Below are positions 23,701 through 36,763 of a DNA stretch of 64,000 nt, one piece after another. The notes below the pieces were generated by a model. The model was given only the letters and a program-made list of their open reading frames with translations. It ran no database searches and was not told where the DNA came from. This DNA comes from Eretmocerus hayati. Its lineage: Eukaryota; Arthropoda; Insecta; Hymenoptera; Aphelinidae. The stretch's first letter is position 1, and each line of letters opens with the position of its first letter. The position numbers were made by a program, and so were the translations under genes. The DNA lies in the NCBI GenBank assembly GCA_029851415.1, contig CM056743.1, positions 23,660,905 through 23,724,904 on the forward strand. The letters are read 5' to 3'.

Positions 23701-26700
23701 CACGAGACTAAACCGCAACTGTAATGCATCTTGAAGTATTTCTCGAGCTTTAGGATCCTCGCTTGCTAAGCTCTTTTCCTCTTTACTAGCCGTACAGAAT
23801 TGCGATAATTGTGAATGCAGCGATGTTAACAGACCTGCAACGATAAACATGTATTTTCAAGTGGTAACAAATTACGCGATTGCATTGAATAAAAAGTGAA
23901 GAACAGTCTCATATATTAAGACATTACAAAATAAGAAAATCAAAATTCAACGTTTTTTGAGTAACAAACCTTCTCTCTGATCATCTTGGCCTTTTAGACA
24001 CGTAAGTACGAGTGATAGAAAAGGTTGATGGTTGAACTGCGATGGATTCTTGGAGCGTTTGTCTCTACCCGCAGCTTTGGACCAATTACCAGACTCAAGA
24101 ACCTGTCCCGCGACCTTGAGTACTCGACCCTGTACTGCACTCGACAATTTCGAGACGAGCGGTGCAACCAACCAAATTGAATTAGATTTCTTTTCGATTT
24201 TGCTTGACACGCTATTGAGTTGGAAGACATCTATAGCAGCCTTAGCTACGGTATCGAGCCACTGTGACAAGTCCGCTGAACCCGATGGAAACTGCTTGTA
24301 CATCAATTGTAAATCCAACCACGACATGCGTAAGCTCCACTGTTCAAGATTTTCTAGGATATTTGTTATGTGATTCTTTTGGTCGAGGAATGAATCGGGT
24401 GATGCATTGGGATAACATATCATGTGGAGTAGCCTCTGAGCTTGTCGGGGAGTCAACATTTTGTCGAGCAACATATCCTCCGAGCAGAGTTCTTCTGGAT
24501 TTTGTAGGCATCTTTCGAGAACCCACTCTTGGCTACAAATCTGTTGAAGTACGTGTTCGGCAAAATCTGATAGGCTCTTGACATTTTCCGATGTCAGACC
24601 AATACTGCTATTTGACGATGACATGCCTAGGTCTAAGCCAATGTCATCTCCTCCACCCATAATATCACTCGTGCCTGAAAGAGAAAGTTGAATAATTATA
24701 AGAACATTGCAACAATTGACTGTCTCTACTCAAACTTGAGTCTGAGATACTTTGAATAGTTTCTTTAGGACTCGATTTCTTCCAAACAATTGATGAAAAA
24801 AACTCCAACGCATATATCGAAACGTTACGCAGGGAATATAGTGTTTCAAGTGTTTGAATTGATAAATACTTTAAGCAAAAAAATAGGTGAATATAAATCA
24901 GTCGTACTTATATTCATTAATTAGCCAGAAGGGTCACCGAAGGAAAAATTGTGTTGAAAAGTTGCTAGTATACAATTGTGAAAGTTATCATCTAAATCAG
25001 ACGATTAATCTTAAGAATGCAGAGTTTTAGAAACATGCGACTTCTGTTCATTCTAGTCACGGACGTTTTGTCCTGCCTTCTAATGAAGGAATATAGTACA
25101 ACGATATGAACAATATTAATATTATAAATTGACCCATACCAAGAATGTGGCTAATTGAAAGCTCTCCAGAAGCACCAACACTACCCGGTCCAGCTTTTCC
25201 AGTGTGTGAAAGTTGCGAATCAGGCTTTTTGGGAGGTTGCTTGCCAGCCGTTGCATCTCCAACGACAAGTATAGCCTTGAGTACGGTGATGAGAGGTCCG
25301 ACGCTGATATTATTATGCGCCGCAGCGAGCAGATGCCGATCGCAACTAAGTTTGATGCTATAGCTACGTTGATTTCCAGGAGCACATGGTAGCGGGTGTG
25401 GACTCGTTCCGACGGAGTAAAGTGCTGGTTGAGGACACTCGACCGTCTTAAAAAGCCTCAGCAACAGATGACAAGTGAGCCGAGCTCCAGCTTCGGCATC
25501 CGTATCTGCATCGCCTCGACCTTCGTAAGCTTTCACTAGCGAGGGTAATGCAACGTGCCGAACAAAATCTTCCAAAGAAAAGCAGTGCCTCGCTGTTGAA
25601 AAATGTCACGTTGAAAAATTATTTGTTCGACAATACCATAACATGTTATTTAAAAATACAGGATTGAAAACTTACCAATGAGGATTGAAGTGAAAACAGC
25701 TAAAGAATTATGAATACTCAAATCTTGTACATCCACTTGATTTTGTACATCGATGTAATTTGCAGAATTATTCGAGGAACAACATAGCGCACTAAGTACA
25801 CCTAACCACTCAGTGTTTAAAGCATTACAACATGCAGTGAGTTCTGCACACATAATTGCGATATCGTTGAGTTTGTCGTTGTCAGTTTCGCTGCATACCG
25901 TGACGATTGCGTTGCATACAAAGCTGAAACAAATTTTGAATTTAAAAGTCTCGTCGTTTACTTACTTTACAGTCGAAGTGATTATTCGAATGTCTGTGGT
26001 AATATTTCGGTTGATGAAAAATCTACCTGTAACGATTTGCTGGAGTTTCATTAAGCTGTCTGGCCCATTGAGGCTCAATTTTACCACTCCGTCGAGGACT
26101 ATTTAGTACGTCTACCATAAACTGCGAGTTGTAGAGATGATTTGAGGGTGTGAGCGTTAGAGCTGTATAGTAAGCAGCTCTAATTTTTGGATTTGCGTTG
26201 TTGAATCCTTCCGAGCTGTGAGGTTTAGTTTTCAAAAGAGAGCAATTTGAATAGAGATCATACAGGTGAGCTAGAATACATCGTTCAGCTGAACTGCAAT
26301 CACTTGGATTCGATACGTGCGCGACCATCTTGCAGAGTAAGCTAAAAACTACTGTCGTTTGCTCTGGTGAAACTAGAGAAAGAAAATATCATGTATTAGA
26401 ACGGTGAAGTTATGGAAATGAGTAGTGAAAGAATGATTTTTTTTTTAATTTTTATCTCTGTACAACTTACGAAGCAAGCAGCAGTGGTATCTTCTCAAAA
26501 CACCAACGATGTACAAACTCAAATTCGTGGTGTAACTACGAACGAGGGTAGATTTTCTTGAATCAAGTTGTGCTTCAACGTCCGGCAACTCTTTGAGAAT
26601 CTGTATACATATATCGATCAGGCCGTAGATGTTGAGCGCAAGTTCCATGAGATCGAATAAAAAAGCAACGTGTTCCTGCACCGGTAGGTATGAAGAACCA

Positions 26701-29700
26701 GTAACAAATGTATTGAGCATGTCAACGACCTGAGTTGCACATTGCCACGTTACTACATGCTGATCGAAGTAGCTAAGGTTTTGAAACTTTTGCGTAATTG
26801 CCTCAAAGTTGAATTCACTTCGCGAATGCTTTTTCACCTTTCCACCTTCCGCCACGTCGATACTAAATTTCTTGCCAAATAGCTTACACACCTAAACAAG
26901 ACGAAATAATTTTGAAATTAGATGATCATGTTCATTGCAATCAGTTTTTCCAAGCCATAGAGAATTATGACTGTAAATAGTATACAGATATCGCACACTT
27001 ACCTCTTTAGTCATCTTTTTGACAACGTGCCTCGCCTCGTCTCTGACTCGACCAACACCGTAAAGTAGTACGTGCCTTTGATTACAATCGTGTTGGCTAC
27101 ACGTTTCATCTTGAGGCAGAGGAAAATGCGTGGTGTAAAGCAAATGTCGACTGGGATTAGAGTTGGATTTGGAAGTAGCCGAATGCTCTCCAAGGCCTCC
27201 GGTAGCCGAAGAATCGTGAGCTCCTCCGTGAGACACCGATCCAAGGGCATCGCTTTCTTTAGGACTATCGGGTGCATCCATACTGTTTTGCTGTACGTCC
27301 TTGATGTCCTGTAGGATTTTGTCGAGATCGTCATCGATTTTGCTATCGTCGTAATCATTTGTAGAGCGCATGTGATCATGAGGCTCCAGTTTACTGCTTG
27401 GTTTTAATTCCATGCCAGAAAACATGCTATCCTCTTCCATTGGTTCACCTCGATTGCTTGGGGTATTTGCTTTACTTGCTGGTGGGCCTGTTGAGAACAA
27501 ATCAGATATTGAAGACAAAAATGTTACCAAAGCGTATGTCCTTAGTCGAGGCACTATTCAACGCGGAATTCTTTATATGATTCATATGATTAAAGCTATA
27601 GAACGTAAATATCAGATGATTCGACACCAAATTTTTGAGAAGTGACGTTGTTTGGTAAAAATGCTGCAACGGTGGAATGTTCACTGCTTTTTAAAGAAAA
27701 AAAATCTAAATTCTCAAAAAACATACCTTGGATAAGATCTCCTCTAGATATAAGCGTGCACATATAAGCATCATGAGAAAATACGTCGTGTCTGATGAGC
27801 TCGGAGAATAGATGAACGAGATTGGTAAAACGAGTCTTGGACTGTACAGTAGCTATTGCATCAAGTACAGGCGCGTCAACATCGAGGAACTTCATCAAGA
27901 GTGGCTGGAACACTGGCAGACTGGGCGTCCCGTTACCATTGCTGCAAACACTGTCTTTGTCATCGGCATCATCAACTCCACCTGATGCCTCTGCTTGACG
28001 CTTTTCAAGCAACTTTGCCACAGCCATAGCTCGATGCTCACCCCAGCGTTCGGCACTTACAGCCCATTCGCACAAAATCTCAACGATTGGCGCATCTTGT
28101 TGTGGGTTATACTCGCCGGGTTTGTTTCCATTGGCCTCACGCTCAGAAGATCTACTCCTGGGTTGGGACGAGGGTGTCGAAGATGCGCTTGATGATTCCT
28201 TGGCATTGCTTCCAATTGTGCCGGTACCACTTGTACTGGGATTTGTAAAAATTTTAGCGTACAACGTGTCGAGAGAATTCGATGAGTCCATACGATCAAA
28301 ACTGTGACGATCTAAAGCATCTAATGCTGCAAGCACTCTCGTCGTTGTAATGCCTGTAATAAATTTTGGGTAGTTAGTGATAGTTTTTGTGACGGTCGTT
28401 CACAAGCATCCTTCTTTTATGAAAAAAAAAATTGTCTGAGAAGTTTTAGTGTGTTGTGGGACAGGAAATTCTATTTTGGTGTGAATGCTGTCTTGCAGAC
28501 TAGATCCAAGGTCATAGGTAAGATTTTGATAACGTGAAATAGAGTTGATTTCATTCAAACGTGATACAACTACTGTTCCGAGTTTATCTCAATCATTTTT
28601 ATTCAGAGGAAAAAAATTAGAAAAATAACTTACCAGCACTGCTCTGCTGCCACTTATCACAGGACCACCGACTCTCAGCTGCTATCGAACGATTCCGTAT
28701 ATTCTCGGAAGAAAATCTCAGAAGATTGCGGGTTGGATCAGCTGATCTTGCAGGTGGACTTGGCAAATTTGCAGGAGGGCATGGTAAGTGGTCAAGAGGT
28801 GAGCCATTCAATACAGAGACCGATTTTCCTTCACCTACGTTGTTCCACACGAGAGCCGTCGGACACTCAAGAGTAATTACCTGGAATAATTAATGATAGA
28901 TAAGGTTCATGGAACAGGGTTTCTTTGCGAATCAATCGGATCAAACTTCTTATTGTTATAATAAGCACAGTCATACCGAATTAGTTATAATTCAAGGTAT
29001 CATAATTTGAAATGAATTTCAGATGTGATATTGAAACATTACAATAATTACTAGATTTCACAGTCAAAATCTATAGTGGAAAGTTGAGCCTTTACAACAT
29101 TGTAAGATTGTATTTTGATCAAATCACTCCATTGGTCTACATAATAAAATATCTACTCTGCTATGAGCTTCACCTGAACAATTGTTGACAGTCCATAGAG
29201 AACATCCCTGTGGTGAGAACAGTGTAAATAATCATTAAAAACTGCGGCAAGATGCTGCATCATAGATACTGGCTGCTGCTGCTGCTGCTGTACATTATCT
29301 TTTGAAGAACCATTAACTTCACACTTTACTGTAACTGCAGATGTGGTAACCAAAGTCATTGGACTTTGAGGACAGGTGCTCTCAATGTTGTTGCTCATGT
29401 GAGAAATTTTCTTGCAGCAAAGATACGCCAGCCTTCTTGCTAACAGTTCTGATTGAACAAATTCTTCGAGATACTGTAACGCCAACGGTAGCAAGAGCTT
29501 GAGGATACCATCGTCGGAAGGTGTCGATCTCATTTTGTCCAATAATTCAAGAATCCATTGTAGCAATTCTTGTCTATCCAGCAAGCCTTCTTCAAACATG
29601 TACCTAGCTGTTTTTGTGAGAAAGATATAAGATTTTAGAAAGAACTAGAATTTAAGGTGAAGGTTACACAAAATAGTCATTCTATGAAGGTATCAACTCA

Positions 29701-30830
29701 AATGAGATCATCAATGTATGACTACACATACATCTATAGTAAATTGAATAATTACCTAGTTGAGTACAGTAGTGCCATTGCCTCAGAGCAAGTTTGTGAT
29801 CTTCACTCATGTTTGAAGTTGGTGAACATTGTGTGTTAGGCTGGGTTGAGTTCGGGTTCGGAGTGGAAGGTTGAGTAGCGATCCCGTTTGTAGTAGGTGT
29901 TTGATTTGATGAACTAGATGATATGGTACTAGCACCATTGGCTGTTGCTGAATTAGATGATGACGAGACATTGCCATTGGTAGTAGCTGTGGTGCTGCTA
30001 TTGTTGCCACTGTTTGTGTTACTACTACTGCTTGAACTACTGCTGGATCCATGGCTACCCAAATGATAGTAATCTTGCAGCTTTGTCAGCTGATCTTTGA
30101 GAAACTTAATAAGCGTACCAGTCCATTCTGCAATTACAAAATGGGTTCATAAGTATCTAATGAGGATTCCAATTTTCTATGCTAATCAGTTTAAGGAGAT
30201 ACGAACGAAAGAACTTGATTATCAATCAAAATCATGTAAAATCCAAGAGCAATTTGAAGGAGAGATCTGTAAGTTCAAAATATTACCTGTCATTGGATCT
30301 GGTAGCTGCCTCTTCTTTACTTTGGCCTCTGAAACTGCAACTGTATAGGCAGAGCTGAGTTTTATAAACCAAGCAGCTCTCAACATTGGCACCTGATACT
30401 CGCACAACATTGCAAATATTTCTTCTTTCTTATTAAAATTGGGTGCTTTCTTGGCCAAAGATAACAAGGGCTTGCAACCTGATAAGTCTTTGAACCAAGC
30501 TTCAATGCCATTCTTAGTTCTTGCAGTAACTGGCCAGAAGTTATCTTTAGTATTGATCTGCTGCTTTTTCCTTCCTGTATCTGGCATAGTAGCAAGCTCT
30601 TCTTTCTTTGCCAAGATAGAATTGAAGTAAGCACCCACTTTTGCAGCTGTAACATTGCAATTGCGAGCTGTTCCATGCTCATCAGACAGTTGTAGAGATG
30701 TAGTGAATCCATGTTTGACATTGTTAGGGGTCAATTCATCCTCTTTTTGTTTTGGTTCTTGAGGATAAACATCAGGAGGTCCTAGTCTAGGCCTCTTCAA
30801 AGGCCTTTTTTCATACAATATGCCCATCAT
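18952..30830 (-). CDS. kto: Mediator complex subunit 12 (kohtalo)
   Basis: Seventeen exons in transcript order: 30287-30830, 29756-30127, 29174-29607, 28634-28880, 27727-28353, 27003-27487, 26471-26891, 26027-26372, 25676-25923, 25140-25592, 23970-24674, 23308-23834, 22715-23119, 20228-20876, 19599-19912, 19256-19420, 18952-19149. All phases agree and yield about 2379 residues (human MED12 is about 2180, fly Kto longer). The N-terminus reads [18 protein letters not shown] and KQKEDELT, the conserved segment that activates CDK8. [19 protein letters not shown] at about residue 620 is the MED12 LCEWAV domain. The C-terminus is a glutamine-rich Opa-like tail. MED12 links cyclin C-CDK8 to MED13 in the Mediator kinase module and controls RNA polymerase II transcription. 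The start could be the ATG at 30830 or the next one at 30827. A candidate RNA gene sits in intron 13. Confidence 0.95.
20670..20765 (-). repeat. CAG/CAA repeat encoding a glutamine tract in MED12
   Basis: About 30 consecutive glutamine codons (mixed CAA and CAG) are followed in the protein by a run of about 12 alanines (20617-20655). Other shorter glutamine runs lie at 20263-20312, 19700-19760 and 19070-19110. Mixed codons argue for an older tract under protein-level constraint, though length variation is likely. Confidence 0.9.
21604..22020 (-). ncRNA. Candidate Pol III structured RNA, 7SK-like 5' end (copy 2, in MED12 intron 13)
   Basis: Read on the minus strand, this unit starts with CATGTGCGTCCGATCGG (22020 downward) and ends CGACGCAC then six T (21604-21609). 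It shares with the copy at 14244-14708 the 5' word ATGTGCGTCCGATCG, the near-3' words GCGATACC, CAAGCTGT and CGACGCAC, the closing stem and the T6 end, while the middle is much diverged. Length is about 410 nt. A hairpin TCACGGGTGTTCGCCCCGTGA lies near 21694-21714. The conserved parts are exactly those a Pol III gene needs (promoter, ends, terminator). It is transcribed in the same direction as its host gene MED12. It is either a divergent paralogue or one of the two is a decaying copy. Confidence 0.45.
22041..22084 (-). promoter_or_regulatory. snRNA-type promoter of the intronic RNA unit
   Basis: On the minus strand, TTTCGCGCGAGTG (22084-22072) is followed after 21 bases by TATATAAGAG (22050-22041). 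Both match the elements of the homologous locus at 14181-14225 in sequence and spacing, whereas flanking bases do not. Confidence 0.55.
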
Positions 30831-32372
30831 ATTATGGATTCTGTAGATCTATCATCACATACACTGAAAGATCTTGATCAATTCTAGATGATTCTCCAAG
30901 CTTCTGGACCAACCATTCTGAGATGCTGCACTATCTGGTGGTAGCAATTTCATCTTGTTGCACTTATACCATCTTCATTACTGAGATCAATCTATATCAC
31001 AAATGAACTGGAACCTTATGAAGCAGGTTCTTCCATCATGGACCTACAACAAACACAAAACACCAATTTTATCACACACAGCTCTCACATCTTGTATGTG
31101 CTGTTTAGAGTTAATACAAGCATAAATGAATCGTTGCCACTGTAATTGTTAATAATTTAATGTGCATAATTCCTTATTTTTCAGGAATAATACCGATCAA
31201 AAAGAGTCCAGGGAAATTGATAACACTCAACACAGGGCTTCACTAATAGTCTTTGATGATGCACCAACTAGTTCACACAAATAAGTACACAAATGGCAAA
31301 ATCCACAAAAGAGCACAAAGCACTTATCAAATCACAAATCCTCATAGAGGACCAAGTAATCAGAATAGTTGCACCATACACAAGGAAACCGTTACTCAAG
31401 GAAGCTCATCATCACAAACCCTAATACAAGAACGAAAACATAACAGGAGCCTCCACTCCCGAACGAAAAACTACTCATTAGTTTTCGTAAGATACACTGC
31501 CGGTGGCAAAATAACTTCACGGAATACTCACCCTGGACGGCGAGTATTCGCCTATATCCTTACGGATAATTGAGGAGCTTGAGCTAAACGTAGCAGCTCC
31601 GTCCAGGATACGAGTGGATACGAGGACGACGACGACGACGACGACAACGCAAACCTCAACAACGCCATCGCCGAGGACGCAAGTGGGCCACGACTCATAT
31701 TGTCCAATCAGAAATGAGTTTTGGTCGATCAGCTGACGCTTCTTATGTAGCCAAGTGTGCTATTGGTTGGAGAATGGACCGCAACGTTGCCGGATCGTCA
31801 GAAATGCAAGCAGCCGACGCGAGGATTTTCTCAAATTTTGTATTTTTGCCGAATCAAACATCTTTCCTTTTTGCGATATGCAATGATTTTTTGATAATTA
31901 CTATCTTTTCTTATGACTTAAATGCATTTTTTTCAGAATGGTTTGTCTGAAAATGTTAAGAAAACAAATTGACGCTCTCCCCTCCACTTTTATATGCCTG
32001 TGTTTACGAGAGTGGGGGACCCAAAGTGACATAACCTCACTTTGTCACGAGGAGTGTTCATGAAAACCACATTCGTGCCCGGCACTTGTGATTACAGAAT
32101 ATTTCTTTTCATGCACAAGAATTGAGTGAAACACCATCAAAAATGTATAGTACCTATGCCGAAATCAGATAATCTCATATTTTATATAAAAAGGTGAGAA
32201 TCATTACATCTACGCAATATCGAGTATGAAAATAATAGCAATGTGGTATTTGTATGAGTTGAACGACGTTCTTAGAGATCCATTGAACAGTCTCTTCCAT
32301 AGGAAAATCCTCAAAGTGTGTCGTTAGAATCCTCACCTAGAATATATCCATGATATTTTGTTTCAGTCAAAA
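30831..32372. promoter_or_regulatory. Divergent MED12/BMS1 5' region with GAC repeat
   Basis: This stretch separates the MED12 and BMS1 start codons and should hold both promoters and 5' untranslated regions. A (GAC)n run lies at 31625-31645 within a CG-richer patch (31600-31700) that could mark the MED12 start. On the right, a pyrimidine-rich acceptor ending at 32366 (TGTTTCAG) lies six bases before the BMS1 ATG, so BMS1 has an upstream non-coding exon. The open frames inside have no family signature. Confidence 0.5.
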
Positions 32373-35300
32373 ATGTCAGCCCCTGAGGGGACCATTGATG
32401 CACACAAACAGCACAGAGAGCGCAAAGGTGGTCGTAAAGCTGATAAGAAAAAAGTAAAAAAGAAAGCTAATCAAGATGATGATCCTAAACATAGAAATCC
32501 TAAGGCTTTTACATTCAACTCTGCAATCAAAGCAGAGAGAAGGTTTAGACGTAAACAAGACATTGAAACAAAAAAGCAGCATATACCCCTTGTTGATAGG
32601 ACACCTGTGGAGCCTCCACCAATCTTGGTTGCAGTTGTAGGCCCACCAAAAGTAGGAAAGTCCTTGGTCATTCAGTGCCTTATTAAAAGTTACACAAAAC
32701 ATCCGCTAACAAATATTATGGGTCCTGTCACATTGGTTTCTGGTAAACGCAGAAGAATCACTTTTATAGAGTGTAATAATGATATCAACAGTATGATAGA
32801 TATTGCTAAGGTTGCTGACCTTGTCCTTCTTTTGATTGATGCCTCATTTGGGTTTGAAATGGAAATCTTTGAGTTCCTCAACATTTGCCAAGTCCATGGT
32901 ATGCCACGGATAATGGGCGTTCTTACACATTTGGATATGATCAAAAATGCTAAACAAATGAGGAAAACCAAAAAAACTTTGAAACAAAGATTCTGGACTG
33001 AAGTTTATGCTGGGGCAAAGCTATTTTATTTATCTGGTCTACTTCATAATGAATATCTTCGAATGGAAGTGAAAAATTTAGCTAGGTTTATCTCTGTCAT
33101 GAAATTCAGACCTCTCACATGGAGGACTACACATCCATACATGTTGGTGGATCGGATTGAAGATTTGACAGATCCTGAGCTGGTCAGAAAAAATACAAAA
33201 GTGGACAGGACAGTCACTGTTTATGGGTGAGTTGTATATATCATTTTACAAAGGCTGTTATTCAATGTGATGTTCATTTCTTCATTTTCTTCCCGCAGAT
33301 ATGTCCGAGGTGTTCCCCTCAATAAACACTGTTCTATACACATACCAGGTTGTGGAGATATGAAAATCAAAGACATTAGTTTTCTGCCTGATCCTTGCCC
33401 TCTTCCAGAGCAGTTGAAAAAGAGAGCCCTTGTGGAAAGAGAACGTTTAATATATGCCCCATTTTCTGGTGTTGGTGGTATTGTGTATGATAAAGATGCT
33501 GTATATGTTGAGTTGGGTGGTAGCCACTCGCATACCAAAGATGATACTGGTTTGGTAAGCCAGCTTTTACAGACTCAGGAAACTTTGGATCGGAAATTAG
33601 AACAGAGTGAACTCCAACTCTTCACTGATTCTGCTCCTATCAAATCTCAAGATGTCAAAGAGATATTCAAAGAAGAGAAAGTATACGACCAAGGCCGAAT
33701 TCGGAGGAAGGTCATTTTTGATAAGCAAGTGAATGATGGAAGTAAAACTGTTGATGGCAATGATAGTGATGATTGTGATGATGACAGCAATGATGAAGAA
33801 GAAAATGACGAGGCAGGTGATGATGATGCGGAAAGTGATGGAGACGAAGATCAAGATGATGATGATTATTACAAGATCGATTTGGACTGCAGTTCATCTT
33901 CAACGCTCAAAAGTAGACAAAAAAGTAAAATGTCTAGTTCAAAATTGAGTCAAGACTCAGATGGTGATAGTGATGATGATGGAGATGGACAGAGTGAAGA
34001 AGAAAACGATGACGATAAAATCAAATCTAAAAAAAGAACTCTCAAGCAAAAGCCAGGGAAAAAGAAGATCAAGTTAGACTCTATAGACCCTGAAATAGTT
34101 GGAGAGAAAGGAGAAGTTTACCATGAGCTGCGAATAAATCAGGACAGACATGTTAAGGACAAAATTTTAGAAGCTCTGAGCTTGTTGAGTGAGAAAAGTC
34201 CAAAAAAGTCAGTTGTAAAAAAAGTTGATGCGGACGAAAGTTTCGATGAATTGAGCGAAAATGAAGAGATGGATGAAGATATGGACTTGGAAAACGAGAG
34301 TGAAAATGAAAGCATCGACAATGAAGACGACGATCAGGATGGTAATGATGATGATCTCGATGGCGATGAAGAAGGAAATGAAGATCCAGATGATAAAGAT
34401 GAAGAAGAAGAAAGCGATGAAGATACTGAGAACGATTTGAAGTGGAAACGGAATATAAGTGAGCGAGCAAGAGAAGCTTTTTTGGACCGACAAGAAGCCA
34501 ACAAGAATATTCAACGGGTAGTTTATGGGATTTTTGATGAGTTTGAGAATCGGCGGGACAAAGAAGAGGAACAAGAAGACAAGGGTGAAGAACTTGCAGG
34601 CATTTTCCGTGTCGTACAAGCAAAACAAAAACAGAAACTTGAAGATCGAGAATTGAAAAATCTAGAAGAGAGTGTGTTCTTTTCTAAAGATCCACCTTGC
34701 GATTGGCTTGCAGAAGACAACAAACCTTTGCTTGTCAATCGCTTCGTTACGGGTAAATGGAAAGAGTCTGAAGATGCAGAAGAGCTGTTGAAACTAAGTA
34801 ATTATACGTTTGCATCCTCATTTATACGTCACTTACTGTCAATTTTTAGTCTCGAGGAAATATGAAAAAAAAATCTAAACTGCCGAATCTGTTCGTTGAT
34901 CTCATTTCAATGACCTCTTATTTACAGATGAATTAGAAGAAGACGTGTATGGAGATTTCGAGGATCTCGAAACGGGGGAAAAACACAAAGCTGACCAGAC
35001 TAAAAAAGCTTCGAAGACTTCAGAGGCCAAAAGCGGAGAGAACGCACCCAAGGAAATGAATCCGGAAGAAATGGATGAACGTAAGCAGTTGATGGAGAAA
35101 AAGCGTAAATTAAAGGAGCAATTCGATGCTGAATACGATACTACTGACAAGAGCTTTTACGATGATCTAAAGCAAGAAGTAGAACGTCAAGCCGAGCTCA
35201 ACAAATCCGAGTTCGAGGGTATGGATGATGGTTTGCGTGTAACCTTGGAAGGATATCGTCCTGGTATGTACGTGCGACTTGAGATCGATCGAGTTCCGTG

Positions 35301-36706
35301 CGAGCTAGTGATTAACCACGATCCAAACTATCCTATGATTGTGGGAGGCCTCTTACCTGGTGAAGAGAATATCGGTTACGTGCAGACTAGAATAAAAAAA
35401 CACAGGTGGTATCCAAAAATACTCAAGAGTAAGGATCCTATCATCCTCTCAGTTGGATGGAGACGTTTTCAGACCCTCGCCATATATTCTAAACTCGGTT
35501 AGTATATTTTCATGATCAAAAGTTTGTATTTTCCTCTGTTTGATGACGAAAAATTTGCCATCTCATTATTGCTTCGAATTTGTGTTCTGAGGATTGAGAT
35601 CTTCATGACATGATACAACTTTGTGACTCACATTTATCATGTCAAAGATGCCTCTTGTAAAATGTTTGAAGCATTCAATCAATTAGATGATATACCAGTT
35701 ACCCCATTCACATTATGGAATGCTATTTTTAACATGCTAACCATGCTTTAAATTATTTTCAGAGGACAATATGAGGAATCGTATGCTGAAATACACACCC
35801 GAGCACGTCGCTTGCATGGCGCATTTCTGGGGTCCTATCACTCCTCAGTCAACGGGTATCCTAGCCGTTCAAGACGTTTCAAAACGCGATGCTAATTTCA
35901 GAATAGCTGCAACAGGCTCCATCGTCGAACTTGATAAAAGCACGAGAGTAGTGAAAAAGCTCAAGCTTACCGGTGTACCTTACAAGATCTTCAAAAAATC
36001 AGCTTTCATCAAAGACATGTTTAATTCGCGCTTGGAAGTAGCTAAATTTGAGGGTGCACGTATCAAAACTGTATCTGGAATCAGAGGACAAATCAAGAAA
36101 GCTGTCTCGCGCCCGGAAGGCTGTTTCCGTGCAACTTTTGAAGACAAAATTCAGCTAAGTGATATCGTGTTTTGTCGTACATGGTACAAGGTAGACGTGC
36201 CTAAATTCTACAATCCAGTCACCTCTTTACTACTTCCATCTTCGGAGAAGAGCCAATGGAGTGGTATGAAGACAGTTGGACAACTTAAACGTGAAAATAA
36301 TATTCGAACGGAAGTACCCAATGCCGATCACCTTTACACTCCAATCGAGAGGCAACCTAAAGTGTTTAAACCACTTGCAGTGCCTAGAGGTTTACAAAAG
36401 GAACTTCCTTACAGAGATAAGCCTAAATTACCAGGAAGTCGTAAAGTTGGCATGGATCAGAAGAGAGTCGCCGTCGTTAGAGAACCCAGAGAAGAGAATA
36501 TTGCTAAGCTTATGAAGATGATTAGGACTAATTATGCACATAAACAGGAAACTCTCAAAGAAGCAACACACAAGCGCATTACCGATTATCAAAAGAGAGT
36601 CGAGTTTGAAACCGCCAAGAAGCTCAAGAGGCAGAAAGAGCTTAAGAAGCAAGTATTCAGAGACCTCAGCAAGCTTGAGGCAAAGAAAAAGAAAAAGGGC
36701 TTCTAA
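32373..36706 (+). CDS. BMS1: Ribosome biogenesis GTPase BMS1
   Basis: Exons 32373-33226, 33299-34797, 34928-35497 and 35763-36706 join in phase to 1288 residues (human BMS1 is 1282). The N-terminus MSAPEGTIDAHKQHRERKGG and the P-loop VVGPPKVGKS at about residues 88-97 are diagnostic. An acidic D/E-rich linker covers about residues 440-650, followed by the C-terminal BMS1/TSR1 region (MAHFWGPITPQSTG, FRIAATGSIVELDKS) and a basic tail ending KKKKKGF. BMS1 is a nucleolar GTP-binding protein that binds Rcl1 and U3 snoRNP in the small-subunit processome and is needed for early 18S rRNA cleavages. The ATG at 32373 is the first in frame after a 5' UTR splice acceptor. An AATAAA follows at 36758. Confidence 0.97.
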
Positions 36707-36757
36707 AATTGTTAATATACACTCTTTTAAAGTTGTTTTTGTACTTCGAATTTTGTA

Positions 36758-36763
36758 AATAAA
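36758..36763 (+). promoter_or_regulatory. BMS1 polyadenylation signal
   Basis: AATAAA lies about 50 bases after the BMS1 stop codon. Confidence 0.7.

Noticed and set aside
32358..32372. Upstream extension of BMS1 starting at a TTG
   Set aside because: The bases lie across the 5' UTR splice acceptor (TTTCAG at 32361-32366) and the conserved N-terminus begins at the ATG at 32373.
33597..34738. Minus-strand frames opposite BMS1 rich in F, H and S
   Set aside because: They are antisense shadows of the acidic GAT/GAA-rich linker of BMS1.
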